Part shown: piece after piece, positions 38,085-46,537 of the stretch
How positions within the stretch are numbered: position 1 is the first letter of the stretch
How the letters are laid out: each line of letters begins with the position of its first letter
NCBI GenBank assembly: GCA_963817785.1
Contig: CAWFPL010000008.1
Span: 1,054,001 to 1,118,000 of the forward strand
DNA length: 64,000 bases
From: JAKALD01 sp963817785
GTDB lineage: Bacteria > Pseudomonadota > Gammaproteobacteria > Burkholderiales > SG8-39
Reading direction: 5' to 3'
Translations under genes and position numbers: made by a program
Notes under the pieces: generated by a model
The model's database searches: none
What the model saw: only the letters and a program-made list of their open reading frames with translations
What the model was told of the DNA's origin: nothing

Positions 38085-39731
38085 GTGCGCACGAGCGTGA
38101 GCCGCGCCGCCGCCCTCCTGCTGGCCGCGGCCATGGCGCTCGCCTGGTTCGGCACCCTGGGCTGGCGCCCGCTGGTCCGCGCCGACGAGGCCCGTTACGC
38201 CGAGATCGCGCGCGAGATGGTCGCGAGCGGCGACTGGGTCACGCCTCGCCTGAACGGTTTCAAGTACTTCGAGAAACCCCCGCTGCAGTACTGGGCCACG
38301 GCGGGCGCGTTCGAGGTCTTCGGCCTGCACGACTGGGCATCGCGCCTGTGGCCGGCCCTCACCGGCTTCGCCGGGCTGATCCTGGTACTCGCGCTCGGAC
38401 GCCGGCTGCTCGGCGCCGGCGCCGGGGCTTACGCGGCCGCGGTGCTCGCGGGCAGCCCGCTGTACGCTTTCCTCGGGCAGTTCGACACCCTCGACATGGG
38501 CGTGAGCTTCTTCCTGTCGCTCGCGGTGTTCGCCTACGCGCTCGCGCAGCGCGAACAGACGCGGCCTGCCGAGCAACGCGGCTGGATGCTCGCGTTCTGG
38601 GCGAGCTGCGCGCTCGCCACCCTCAGCAAGGGTCTGATCGGGATCGTGCTGCCCGCGGGCGCAATCGCGCTCGACGTGCTGCTGCGCCGCGACTGGCGCC
38701 GGCTCGCGCGCCTGTCCTGGGGCGCAGGCCTGCCGCTCTTCCTGCTCGTGGCCGCCCCCTGGTTCGTGCTGGTGTCAGTGCGCAATCCGGAGTTCTTCCA
38801 CTTCTTCTTCATCCAGGAGCACTTCGAGCGCTTCCTGACGCGCTTCGCCGACCGCTACGAGCCGCCGTGGTACTTCATCCCGGTGCTCGTGCTCGGCATG
38901 GCGCCGTGGCTGCTTCCGCTCGGCCCCGCGCTCGTGCGCGCCTTCACCGACGGCACCGGGCGGCGCTTCAGCCCGCGGCGCTTTCTCGCACTCTGGGCGC
39001 TGGTGGTATTCGCCTTTTTCTCGGTGTCGGACTCCAAGCTGGCCTCGTACATCCTGCCGGTCTTCCCCGCGCTCGCGCTGCTGGCCGGCGACTACCTCGC
39101 TGCCGGGCGGCCGCGCCGGCTGCTGATTGCTCAGGCTGCGCTGCTCGCGGCGGGCGGAGCGACGGTCGTCGCGCTCGCGCCGCGGCTGATGCGCGACGCG
39201 GGCGGGCCGCTCGCCGAGCTGCTGCCGGCCTACGTGCCCTGGGTCATGGCCGCCGGAGGGGCCGTCGCCCTCGGCGCCCTGCTCGCGCTCGGGCTCGCCT
39301 GGCGCGCGCGCACCGGCGCCGCGGTCGGCGCGATCGCGCTCGCGGCCTTTGCCGGCACGCTCGTCGCCCTGCTTGGACATCGCGTGCTCTCGCCCTACTA
39401 CAGCACCGCGCAGGTGGTGGCGCAGGCGCGCGCGCAGCTCGATTCCCGGGCGCCGTTCTACGCCGTCGACGCCTATGACCACACCCTGCCCTGGTACCTG
39501 CGGCGCACGGTCACCATGGTCGGCTACAAGGACGAGCTCGCCGAGGAGATCGGCTGGGAGCCGCAGAAGTTCCTGCCGGATCTGGCATCCTTCGCCCGGG
39601 CGTGGCGCGCCGACCGGCACGCCGGCGCCCTGTTCGCGACTCGCGACTTGGCGGCCTTCCGGAGACAATACGACCTGCCCATGCAGATCGTGGCGCGCGA
39701 CGCGCGCTACACCATCGTGAGGAAGCCATGA
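38085..39731 (+). CDS. arnT: Undecaprenyl phosphate-aminoarabinose:lipid A transferase ArnT
   Basis: A 548-residue GT-C membrane glycosyltransferase with about 12 helices. The periplasmic loop holds the catalytic region RADEARYAEIAREMVASGDWVTPRLNGFKYFEKPPLQYW, the ArnT/PMT-like signature. It moves 4-amino-4-deoxy-L-arabinose from undecaprenyl phosphate to lipid A at the outer leaflet of the inner membrane, lowering affinity for cationic peptides. The GTG start abuts the previous stop; another GTG lies at 38097. Confidence 0.92.
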   Translation: MRTSVSRAAALLLAAAMALAWFGTLGWRPLVRADEARYAEIAREMVASGDWVTPRLNGFKYFEKPPLQYWATAGAFEVFGLHDWASRLWPALTGFAGLILVLALGRRLLGAGAGAYAAAVLAGSPLYAFLGQFDTLDMGVSFFLSLAVFAYALAQREQTRPAEQRGWMLAFWASCALATLSKGLIGIVLPAGAIALDVLLRRDWRRLARLSWGAGLPLFLLVAAPWFVLVSVRNPEFFHFFFIQEHFERFLTRFADRYEPPWYFIPVLVLGMAPWLLPLGPALVRAFTDGTGRRFSPRRFLALWALVVFAFFSVSDSKLASYILPVFPALALLAGDYLAAGRPRRLLIAQAALLAAGGATVVALAPRLMRDAGGPLAELLPAYVPWVMAAGGAVALGALLALGLAWRARTGAAVGAIALAAFAGTLVALLGHRVLSPYYSTAQVVAQARAQLDSRAPFYAVDAYDHTLPWYLRRTVTMVGYKDELAEEIGWEPQKFLPDLASFARAWRADRHAGALFATRDLAAFRRQYDLPMQIVARDARYTIVRKP

Positions 39732-40099
39732 GCCTGGTGAGCTTTTCGCTGATCCTGACCGGGGTGCTGCTCAACGCCGCGGCGCAGCTGCTGCTCAAGG
39801 CGGGCACCAACGCCGTCGGCCGCTTCGCTTTCACGCTCGGCAACGCGCTGCCGATGGGCCTGCGCTTCGCGCTCGAGCCGCACATCGTCGGCGGCATGGC
39901 CTGCTACGCAGCGAGCCTGGTGGTCTGGATCATGGCGCTGTCGCGCGTCGAGGTGAGCGTCGCCTACCCGATGCTGTCGATCGGCTACGTCGTCAACGCG
40001 ATCGCCGCCTGGTACCTGTTCGGCGAGGCGGTGACCCCGATGCGGGTCGCCGGCATCGCGGTCATCGTCCTCGGCGTGTTCATCGTGGCGCGCTCATGA
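39728..40099 (+). CDS. SMR-family small membrane protein, candidate Ara4N-lipid flippase
   Basis: A 123-residue, four-helix EamA/SMR-type protein (LILTGVLLNAAAQLLLKAG; YAASLVVWIMALSRVEVSVAYPMLSIGYVVNAIAAWYLFGEAVT). It overlaps arnT and arnB by four bases at each side. In E. coli ArnE and ArnF together move the aminoarabinose lipid carrier across the membrane; here one gene occupies that place, so it may work as a homodimer. The function is inferred from operon position. Confidence 0.8.
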   Translation: MSLVSFSLILTGVLLNAAAQLLLKAGTNAVGRFAFTLGNALPMGLRFALEPHIVGGMACYAASLVVWIMALSRVEVSVAYPMLSIGYVVNAIAAWYLFGEAVTPMRVAGIAVIVLGVFIVARS

Positions 40100-41202
40100 G
40101 CGACATTCTTCCCTTCACCCGCCCGTCGATCGACGAGGAGACGATCGCCGGGGTCGCCCAGGTGCTGCGCTCGGGCTGGATCACCTCCGGCCCGCAGGTC
40201 CGGGCTTTCGAAGCGGCGCTGTCGGGCCTGTGCGCCGGGCGCCCGGTGCGCGTGTTCAACTCGGGCACCGCGGCGCTCGAGGTCGGCCTGCGGCTGGCCG
40301 GCATAGGCAGCGGGGACGAGGTGATCACCACGCCCCTGTCCTGGGTGGCCACCGCGAACGTGATCCTCGAGGTCGGGGCGCGCCCGGTGTTCGTCGACGT
40401 GGATCCGCGCACGCGCAACATCGACCTCGAGCTCGTCGAAGCCGCGATCACGCCGGCCACCCGCGCGCTGCTGCCGGTCGACCTCGCGGGGCTGCCGGTC
40501 GACCGCGACCGCCTCTACGACATCGCTCGCGCCAGGCGCCTACGCGTGCTCGAGGATGCGGCGCAATCCTTCGGTGCCGCCTGGAACGGACGCACCCTGG
40601 GCTCGTTCGGCGACCTGGTCGCCTTCAGCTTCCACGCCAACAAGAACATCACCACCGCCGAGGGCGGCGCGCTGGTCCTGCCCGACGAGGGGCTCGCCGT
40701 GCCCTGCGAGAAGCTGCGCCTGCAGGGCGTGGTGCGCAGCGGCGAGGACGGCATGGAGGTGGACCTGCTCGGCGGCAAGTGGAACCTGACCGACGTCGCC
40801 GCGCGCATCGGCCTGGGGCAGTTGCCGCACCTGGACGAATTCACCGCGCGGCGCCGCGCGCTCGCGCGGCGTTACTTCGAGCGCTGGGACCGCTCGCTCG
40901 GCTGCGAGTTGCCGCCCGAGGATTTCGCCGACTCGAACTGGCACATGTTCCAGGTGGTGCTTCCCGAGCGCATGCCGCGCGCCGAGTTCATGCGCCGCAT
41001 GCGCGCGGCGGGCATCGGCGTGGGCGTGCACTATCCGGCGATCCACCTGTTCGCGCTGTATCGCGCGCTCGGCTTCCGCGAGGGGCAGTTCCCCCACGCC
41101 GAGCGCATCGGCCGCTGCATCGCGACGCTGCCGCTGTTTCCGCTGATGTCGGAAGCCGACGTGGACCGCGTGTGCGAGACGGCGAACAAGGTGCTGGCAT
41201 GA
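40096..41202 (+). CDS. arnB: UDP-4-amino-4-deoxy-L-arabinose aminotransferase
   Basis: A 368-residue DegT/DnrJ/EryC1-type PLP aminotransferase: LPFTRPSIDEETIAGVAQVLRSGWITSGPQ, FNSGTAALEVGLRLAGIGSGDEVITTPLSW, and the PLP lysine in FSFHANKNITTAEGGALV. It transaminates the 4-keto sugar made by ArnA using glutamate. Start and stop overlap neighbours by four bases. Confidence 0.94.
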   Translation: MSDILPFTRPSIDEETIAGVAQVLRSGWITSGPQVRAFEAALSGLCAGRPVRVFNSGTAALEVGLRLAGIGSGDEVITTPLSWVATANVILEVGARPVFVDVDPRTRNIDLELVEAAITPATRALLPVDLAGLPVDRDRLYDIARARRLRVLEDAAQSFGAAWNGRTLGSFGDLVAFSFHANKNITTAEGGALVLPDEGLAVPCEKLRLQGVVRSGEDGMEVDLLGGKWNLTDVAARIGLGQLPHLDEFTARRRALARRYFERWDRSLGCELPPEDFADSNWHMFQVVLPERMPRAEFMRRMRAAGIGVGVHYPAIHLFALYRALGFREGQFPHAERIGRCIATLPLFPLMSEADVDRVCETANKVLA

Positions 41203-42149
41203 GCACCCCTCTGCTCTCGGTGGTGATCCCCGTGTACAACGAAGAGGCGGGGCTGGCGGCGCTGTTCGCGCGTCTGTATCCCGCGCTCGACGCCCTGGGC
41301 GAGCCCTACGAGCTGATCCTGGTCGACGATGGCAGCCGCGACGGCTCGGCGCGCCTTCTGCGCGAGCAGTTCGAGCGCCGCCCCGAGGTCACCCGGATCG
41401 TGTTCCTGGCCGGCAACTTCGGCCAGCACATGGCGATCCTCGCCGGCTTCGAGCGGGCACGCGGCGAAGTGGTGGTCACGCTCGACGCCGACCTGCAGAA
41501 CCCGCCCGAGGAGATCGCGCCGCTGCTGGCCAAGATGCGCGAGGGCTACGACTACGTCGGCACCTACCGGCGCGGGCGCCAGGATAGCGCCTTCCGCAAG
41601 TTCGCCTCGCGCATGATGAACGCGTTTCGCGAGCGCATCACCGATATTCGCATGACCGACCAGGGCTGCATGCTGCGCGCCTACGGGCGCAACGTGGTCG
41701 ACGCGATCAACCGCTCGCCCGAGGTGAACACGTTCATCCCGGCGCTCGCCTACACCTACGCGCGCCGTCCGACCGAGATCGAGGTCGGGCACGAGGTGCG
41801 CGCCGCGGGGGAATCGAAGTACTCGCTGTACCGGCTGGTGCAGCTCAACTTCGACCTGGTCACCGGCTTCTCGGTCAAGCCGCTGCAGTTCTTCTCCGCG
41901 CTCGGCATGCTGACCGCGCTCGGCTCGGTGCTGGTGTACGTGGTGGTGATCATCGAGCGCCTGGCGGTGGCCAAGACCGCCAGCGACGCGCTGCACAGCT
42001 TCTGGGACCGCGACATCCTGCAGTTCTTCCTCACCGGCATGGTGCTGTTCGGCCTCGGCCTGGTGGGCGAGTACGTCGGCCGCATCTACGAGCAGGTGCG
42101 CGGCCGGCCGCGCTACCTGGTCGCGAACGTGCTGGAGAAGGGCGAGTGA
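41199..42149 (+). CDS. arnC: Undecaprenyl-phosphate 4-deoxy-4-formamido-L-arabinose transferase
   Basis: A 316-residue GT2 glycosyltransferase with LSVVIPVYNEEAGL, LVDDGSRDGS, VTLDADLQNPPEEI and two C-terminal membrane helices (FFSALGMLTALGSVLVYVVVII; FFLTGMVLFGLGLVGEYVGRIYEQVRGRP). It attaches the formylated sugar to undecaprenyl phosphate at the cytoplasmic face. Confidence 0.94.
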   Translation: MSTPLLSVVIPVYNEEAGLAALFARLYPALDALGEPYELILVDDGSRDGSARLLREQFERRPEVTRIVFLAGNFGQHMAILAGFERARGEVVVTLDADLQNPPEEIAPLLAKMREGYDYVGTYRRGRQDSAFRKFASRMMNAFRERITDIRMTDQGCMLRAYGRNVVDAINRSPEVNTFIPALAYTYARRPTEIEVGHEVRAAGESKYSLYRLVQLNFDLVTGFSVKPLQFFSALGMLTALGSVLVYVVVIIERLAVAKTASDALHSFWDRDILQFFLTGMVLFGLGLVGEYVGRIYEQVRGRPRYLVANVLEKGE

Positions 42150-43069
42150 CGCGTGCGGTGGTGTTCGCCTATCACAACGTCGGCGTGCGCTGCCTCGCCG
42201 TGCTGCTCGCCCAGGGCATCGAGGTGCCGCTGGTGTTCAGCCACGAGGACGATGCGCGCGAGAACGTCTGGTTCGCGAACGTGGCGGCGTTCGCGCGCGA
42301 GCGCGACATCGAGCTGTTGACCGCGTCCGACCCGAACGCACCCGAGTGCCTGGCGCGCGTGCGCGCCTGCGCGCCCGAATTCCTGTTCTCGTTCTACTAC
42401 CGGCGCATGCTCGGCCCCGCGCTGCTCGCGGCCGCGCCGCGCGGCGCGCTCAACATGCACGGCTCGCTGCTGCCCAGGTATCGCGGACGCGCGCCGGTCA
42501 ACTGGGCGGTGGTGCGCGGCGAGCGCGAGACCGGCGCGAGCCTGCATTACATGACCGAGAAGCCCGACGCCGGCGCGGTCGTCGGGCGCCAGCGCGTGCC
42601 GATCCTGCCCGACGACAGCGCGCGCGAGGTGTTCGACAAGGTCACCGTCGCGGCGGAGCTGCTGCTCGACCGCGTGTTGCCGGAGCTCGTCGCCGGGCGC
42701 GCGCCGCGCGAGCCGCAGGCGCTCGCGGAGGGCAGCTACTTCGGCGCCCGCCGGCCCGAGGACGGGCGCATCGACTGGCGTCGCCCGGCCGCGGAGATCC
42801 ACAATCTGGTGCGCGGCGTGGCGCCGCCGTATCCGGGCGCGTTCTGCCGGCTCGGCGCGCGCACGCTGAAGGTGCTGCGCTCGCGCGTCGGCGCGCGGCT
42901 CGCGCCTCCCAACGCCGCCCCGCTGCTGGCGCTCGACGAGCGCGGACTGTATGCGCTGTGCGGCGACGGGGTCGCGCTGCGCGTGCCGGAATGCCAGCTC
43001 GACGGCGCCGCCCTCGGCCCCGAACGCTTTCGCGCCGAATTCGGCGCCCGCACCCTGCCACTCGAATAG
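42146..43069 (+). CDS. arnA: UDP-Ara4N formyltransferase (ArnA N-terminal-type, separate gene)
   Basis: A 307-residue formyltransferase matching the N-terminal half of E. coli ArnA. The catalytic triad is visible as Asn103 and His105 (NMHGSLLPRYRGRAPVNW) and Asp141 (HYMTEKPDAGAVVG). It formylates UDP-L-Ara4N with N10-formyl-tetrahydrofolate. Unlike E. coli it is not fused to the dehydrogenase, which is the next gene. The GTG start overlaps the arnC stop. Confidence 0.92.
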   Translation: MTRAVVFAYHNVGVRCLAVLLAQGIEVPLVFSHEDDARENVWFANVAAFARERDIELLTASDPNAPECLARVRACAPEFLFSFYYRRMLGPALLAAAPRGALNMHGSLLPRYRGRAPVNWAVVRGERETGASLHYMTEKPDAGAVVGRQRVPILPDDSAREVFDKVTVAAELLLDRVLPELVAGRAPREPQALAEGSYFGARRPEDGRIDWRRPAAEIHNLVRGVAPPYPGAFCRLGARTLKVLRSRVGARLAPPNAAPLLALDERGLYALCGDGVALRVPECQLDGAALGPERFRAEFGARTLPLE

Positions 43070-43078
43070 GACCCGCCC

Positions 43079-44122
43079 GTGAAACGACTACTGATCCTCG
43101 GCGTCAACGGCTTCATCGGCCATCACCTCTCGCGCCGGGTGCTCTCGAGCACCGACTGGGAGGTGTACGGCATGGACATGCAGACCGAGCGCATCGAGGA
43201 CCTGATGGGCGAGCCGCGCTTCCACTTCTTCGAGGGCGACATCACCATCAACAAGGAGTGGATCGAGTACCACATCCGCAAGTGCGACACCGTGATCCCG
43301 CTGGTCGCGATCGCCACCCCGGCCACCTACGTGAAGGAGCCGCTGCGCGTGTTCGAGCTCGACTTCGAGGCCAACCTGCCGATCGTGCGTTCCTGCGTGA
43401 AGTACCGCAAGCGCATCCTGTTTCCCTCCACCTCGGAGGTGTACGGCATGTGCCGCGACGCCGAGTTCCATCCCTACAGCTCGGAGCTGGTGCTCGGCCC
43501 GATCCACAAGACGCGCTGGATCTACTCCTGCGCCAAGCAGCTGATGGACCGGGTGATCTGGGGCTACGGCGCCGAGCAGGGCCTGAGCTTCACGCTGTTC
43601 CGGCCGTTCAACTGGATCGGCTCCGGGCTCGACTCGATCAACACGCCCAAGGAAGGCAGCTCGCGCGTGGTGACGCAGTTCATCGGCCACATCGTGCGCG
43701 GCGAGGAGATCAAGCTGGTGGACGGCGGCGCGCAGCGGCGCGCCTTCACCTACGTCGACGACGGCATCGACGCGCTGATGCGCATCATCGATAACCCCGG
43801 TGGCGTCGCCGACGGCAAGATCTACAACATCGGCAACCCCGCGAACAACTACTCGGTGAGGGAGCTGGCCGAGATGATGCTCGAGCTCGCGCTGCAGTAT
43901 CCCGAGTACCGGGACGCCGCCGCGCGGGTGCGCCTGGTCGCCACCACCTCGGACCGCTATTACGGCGCGGGCTACCAGGACGTGCAGAACCGCACGCCGA
44001 ACATCGACGACACGCGCCGCGATCTGGGCTGGACGCCCGCGGTCGGGATGCGCGACGCGCTGGCGCGCATCTTCGAGAGCTACCGCGACCACGTGGCCGA
44101 GGCGCGCGGCCTGGTGGAATGA
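43079..44122 (+). CDS. arnA: UDP-glucuronate decarboxylase (ArnA C-terminal-type, separate gene)
   Basis: A 347-residue short-chain dehydrogenase-type enzyme matching the C-terminal half of ArnA. It has the NAD motif GVNGFIGHHL, the catalytic PSTSEVYGM (Thr-Ser-Glu) and YSCAK, and QNRTPNI containing the Arg equivalent to E. coli Arg619. It oxidatively decarboxylates UDP-glucuronate to the 4-keto pentose. Nine bases separate it from the formyltransferase gene. Confidence 0.94.
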   Translation: MKRLLILGVNGFIGHHLSRRVLSSTDWEVYGMDMQTERIEDLMGEPRFHFFEGDITINKEWIEYHIRKCDTVIPLVAIATPATYVKEPLRVFELDFEANLPIVRSCVKYRKRILFPSTSEVYGMCRDAEFHPYSSELVLGPIHKTRWIYSCAKQLMDRVIWGYGAEQGLSFTLFRPFNWIGSGLDSINTPKEGSSRVVTQFIGHIVRGEEIKLVDGGAQRRAFTYVDDGIDALMRIIDNPGGVADGKIYNIGNPANNYSVRELAEMMLELALQYPEYRDAAARVRLVATTSDRYYGAGYQDVQNRTPNIDDTRRDLGWTPAVGMRDALARIFESYRDHVAEARGLVE

Positions 44123-45027
44123 AGCTCGCGCTGAAGATCGACATCGACACCTATCACGGGACCCGCGATGGCGTGCCGCGCCTGGCCGCGCTGCTCGAGC
44201 GGCGCGGCGTCGGCGCCACGTTCCTGTTCAGCCTCGGCCCCGACCACACCGGCCGCGCCCTGCGCCGCGCGTTCCGGCCGGGCTTCCTGAGTAAGGTATC
44301 GCGGACCTCGGTGGTCTCGCACTACGGGCTGGTCACGCTCCTCTACGGCACCCTGCTGCCGGGGCCCGACATCGGCCGGCGCTGCGCCGCCGGGCTGCGC
44401 GCGGTCCGGGACGCGGGCTTCGAGGTCGGGGTGCACTGCTGGGACCACGTGCGCTGGCAGGATCAGGTCACGGGCCGCGACTCCGAATGGACGCGCCGCG
44501 AGCTGATGCGAGCGGTCGAGCGTTTCGGCGAGATCTTCGGCGCGCCGCCGCGCGTGCATGGCGCGGCGGGATGGCAGACCAACGCGCACGCCCTGCGCCT
44601 GCTCGACGAGCTGGGCTTCGCCTGCGCCTCCGATACGCGCGGGCGCGAGCCGTTCCTGCCGAGCGTGCAGGGCGAGCTGTTCTCCTGCCCGCAGCTGCCG
44701 ACCACGCTGCCGACCTTCGACGAGCTGATCGGCGTCGACGGGCAGAGCGCAAGCGATGCCGCGCGACGCATCCTGGGGCTGTGCGCGTCGGCGTCGGCCG
44801 CCGGGCACGTGTTCACCGCGCACGCCGAGCTCGAAGGCGGCAAGCTGATCGCGGCCTTCGAAGCGCTGCTCGACGGCTGGGACGCGCTCGGTTACGAGAT
44901 CGTGAGCCTGGGGACCATGGCGGCGGCGCTCGAGCGCGCGCGCCTGCCGCGCCACGCGCTCGAGTTCGCGGCGGTACCGGGACGCTCGGGTACCCTGGCG
45001 GTACAGGGCGCGGCGCTCGCGGCCTGA
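44119..45027 (+). CDS. arnD: 4-deoxy-4-formamido-L-arabinose-phosphoundecaprenol deformylase
   Basis: A 302-residue NodB-type polysaccharide deacetylase: LKIDIDTYHGTRDGVPRL with the metal-binding Asp, then GVHCWDHVRWQ (HxxxH), and RVHGAAGWQTNAHALRLLDELGFACASDTRG. It removes the formyl group from the lipid-linked sugar before ArnT acts. It overlaps the preceding gene by four bases and is the last arn gene. Confidence 0.93.
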   Translation: MKLALKIDIDTYHGTRDGVPRLAALLERRGVGATFLFSLGPDHTGRALRRAFRPGFLSKVSRTSVVSHYGLVTLLYGTLLPGPDIGRRCAAGLRAVRDAGFEVGVHCWDHVRWQDQVTGRDSEWTRRELMRAVERFGEIFGAPPRVHGAAGWQTNAHALRLLDELGFACASDTRGREPFLPSVQGELFSCPQLPTTLPTFDELIGVDGQSASDAARRILGLCASASAAGHVFTAHAELEGGKLIAAFEALLDGWDALGYEIVSLGTMAAALERARLPRHALEFAAVPGRSGTLAVQGAALAA

Positions 45028-45049
45028 AATTCCGAGAGGAGGGTTGGTC

Positions 45050-45946
45050 ATGCTGTTTCCCGGTTTCGAGGCGAGAAAGGTGCGCACCGGCGGCGCCAGC
45101 ATTCACTGCGTCACTGCGGGCGAAGGCCCGCCCGTGCTCATGCTGCACGGCTACCCCGAGACGCACGCCATGTGGCACAAGATCGCCCCGCGGCTCGCGC
45201 ACCGCTACAGCGTGGTGTGCGCGGACCTGCGCGGCTACGGCGATTCCTCCAAGCCTCGCGGCCTTCCCGACCACGCCAACTATTCCAAGCGCGCCATGGC
45301 ACAGGACATGGCGGAGGTGATGGCGAAGCTCGGCCACCAGAGCTTCCACGTCGTCGGCCACGACCGCGGCGGGCGTGTTGCGCACCGCCTGGCGCGCGAC
45401 CACGGCGCGCGCGTGCGCACGCTCACCGTGCTCGACATCTCGCCGACGCTCAAGATGTACCAGAGCACGAACATGGCGTTCGCGCGCGCCTACTACCACT
45501 GGTTCTTCCTCATCCAGCCGGCGCCGCTGCCCGAGAAGATGCTGCGCGCGGTGGGCGTGTCGTACATCCTCGGCCGCATCGGGCGCGGCAAAGCGGGCCT
45601 GAAGCCGTTCGCCAAGGCTGCGATCCGCGAATATGTGCGCTGCTTCAACGACCCGCGCACCATCCACGCCACCTGCGAGGACTATCGCGCCGCCGCGACC
45701 ATCGACCTCGAGCACGATCGCAGGGATCTGCGCCGGAAGATCAGGATGCCGGTGCTCGCGCTGTGGGGCCAACAGGGCGTGATCGAGAGTCAGTTCGATT
45801 GCCTGGCCGACTGGCGCGAGGTAGCCGCGAACGTGACCGGAAAAGCGCTGCCGTGCGGCCACTTCCTGCCCGAGGAGGCGCCGCGCCAGACGGTGGCCGA
45901 AATCGAGCGCTTCCTCGCGCGCCAGGAGCGCGGCGATGCGCGCTAA
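45050..45946 (+). CDS. Haloacetate (fluoroacetate) dehalogenase-type alpha/beta hydrolase
   Basis: A 298-residue alpha/beta hydrolase. It has HGYPETHAMWHKIAP, DLRGYGDSSKP and GHDRGGRVAHRLARDHG with nucleophile Asp106, plus Arg107 and Arg110, Asp130, and His151-Trp152 in YYHWFFLIQPAPLPE. These match, at a constant offset of four, the residues known for catalysis and halide binding in Rhodopseudomonas fluoroacetate dehalogenase; the catalytic His is in PCGHFLPEEAP. It probably cleaves small haloacids, though the natural substrate is unknown. ATG at 45050 is chosen for its spacing from GAGGAGG. Confidence 0.82.
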   Translation: MLFPGFEARKVRTGGASIHCVTAGEGPPVLMLHGYPETHAMWHKIAPRLAHRYSVVCADLRGYGDSSKPRGLPDHANYSKRAMAQDMAEVMAKLGHQSFHVVGHDRGGRVAHRLARDHGARVRTLTVLDISPTLKMYQSTNMAFARAYYHWFFLIQPAPLPEKMLRAVGVSYILGRIGRGKAGLKPFAKAAIREYVRCFNDPRTIHATCEDYRAAATIDLEHDRRDLRRKIRMPVLALWGQQGVIESQFDCLADWREVAANVTGKALPCGHFLPEEAPRQTVAEIERFLARQERGDAR

Positions 45947-45972
45947 AAAGCGCTTTGCTTTCAGTCTCCTAA

Positions 45973-46022
45973 TACGCCCGCAGCGGCGCCCGCACGGCGC
46001 ACTTGCGGGCGTAACAATTTTT
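45973..46022 (+). terminator. Probable rho-independent terminator
   Basis: TACGCCCGCA (45973-45982) pairs with TGCGGGCGTA (46004-46013) around a GC-rich loop that can fold further, followed by ACAATTTTT. It lies between the hydrolase gene and bcp. Confidence 0.55.
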
Positions 46023-46081
46023 GTGTTCAATGAAAGCGTTGCGCAGCATTGCTAAGAAGGTTTTGCAACAAGCCGCACAGC

Positions 46082-46537
46082 ATGCTCGGTAAACCGGTCA
46101 AGGATTTCTCCCTTCCCTCGACGGGCGGCACCGCGTTTCACCTCTCCAGCACCCTTGGCCGCAAGCTGGTGCTCTACTTCTACCCGAAGGACAACACCCC
46201 CGGCTGCACCGACGAGGGCGCGCAGTTCCGCGACCTGCACAAGGAATTCCGCAAGGCCGCCTGCGAGGTCTTCGGCGTTTCGCGCGACTCCCTCAAGTCC
46301 CACGAGCGCTTCAAGACCAAGATGGGCTTTCCGTTCGAGCTTCTCTCCGACGCCGAGGAGAAGGTCTGCAGCCAGTTCGGCGTCATCAAGATGAAGAACA
46401 TGTACGGCAGGAAGGTTCGCGGCATCGAGCGCAGCACTTTCGTTCTCGACCAGAACGGCGTGCTGGCGCGCGAATGGCGCGGTGTGAAAGTTCCGGGCCA
46501 CGCACAGGAGGTACTGAGCTTTGTTAAATCCCTTTGA
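46082..46537 (+). CDS. bcp: Thioredoxin-dependent peroxiredoxin Bcp
   Basis: A 151-residue peroxiredoxin (AhpC/TSA family): FYPKDNTPGCTDEGAQFRDL holds the peroxidatic Cys; the resolving Cys five residues later in E. coli Bcp is absent here (CTDEGA), so it behaves as a 1-Cys type or uses another Cys such as in KAACEVFG. It reduces H2O2 and organic peroxides. The ATG at 46082 begins the conserved LGKPVKDFSLPSTGG segment. Confidence 0.92.
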   Translation: MLGKPVKDFSLPSTGGTAFHLSSTLGRKLVLYFYPKDNTPGCTDEGAQFRDLHKEFRKAACEVFGVSRDSLKSHERFKTKMGFPFELLSDAEEKVCSQFGVIKMKNMYGRKVRGIERSTFVLDQNGVLAREWRGVKVPGHAQEVLSFVKSL

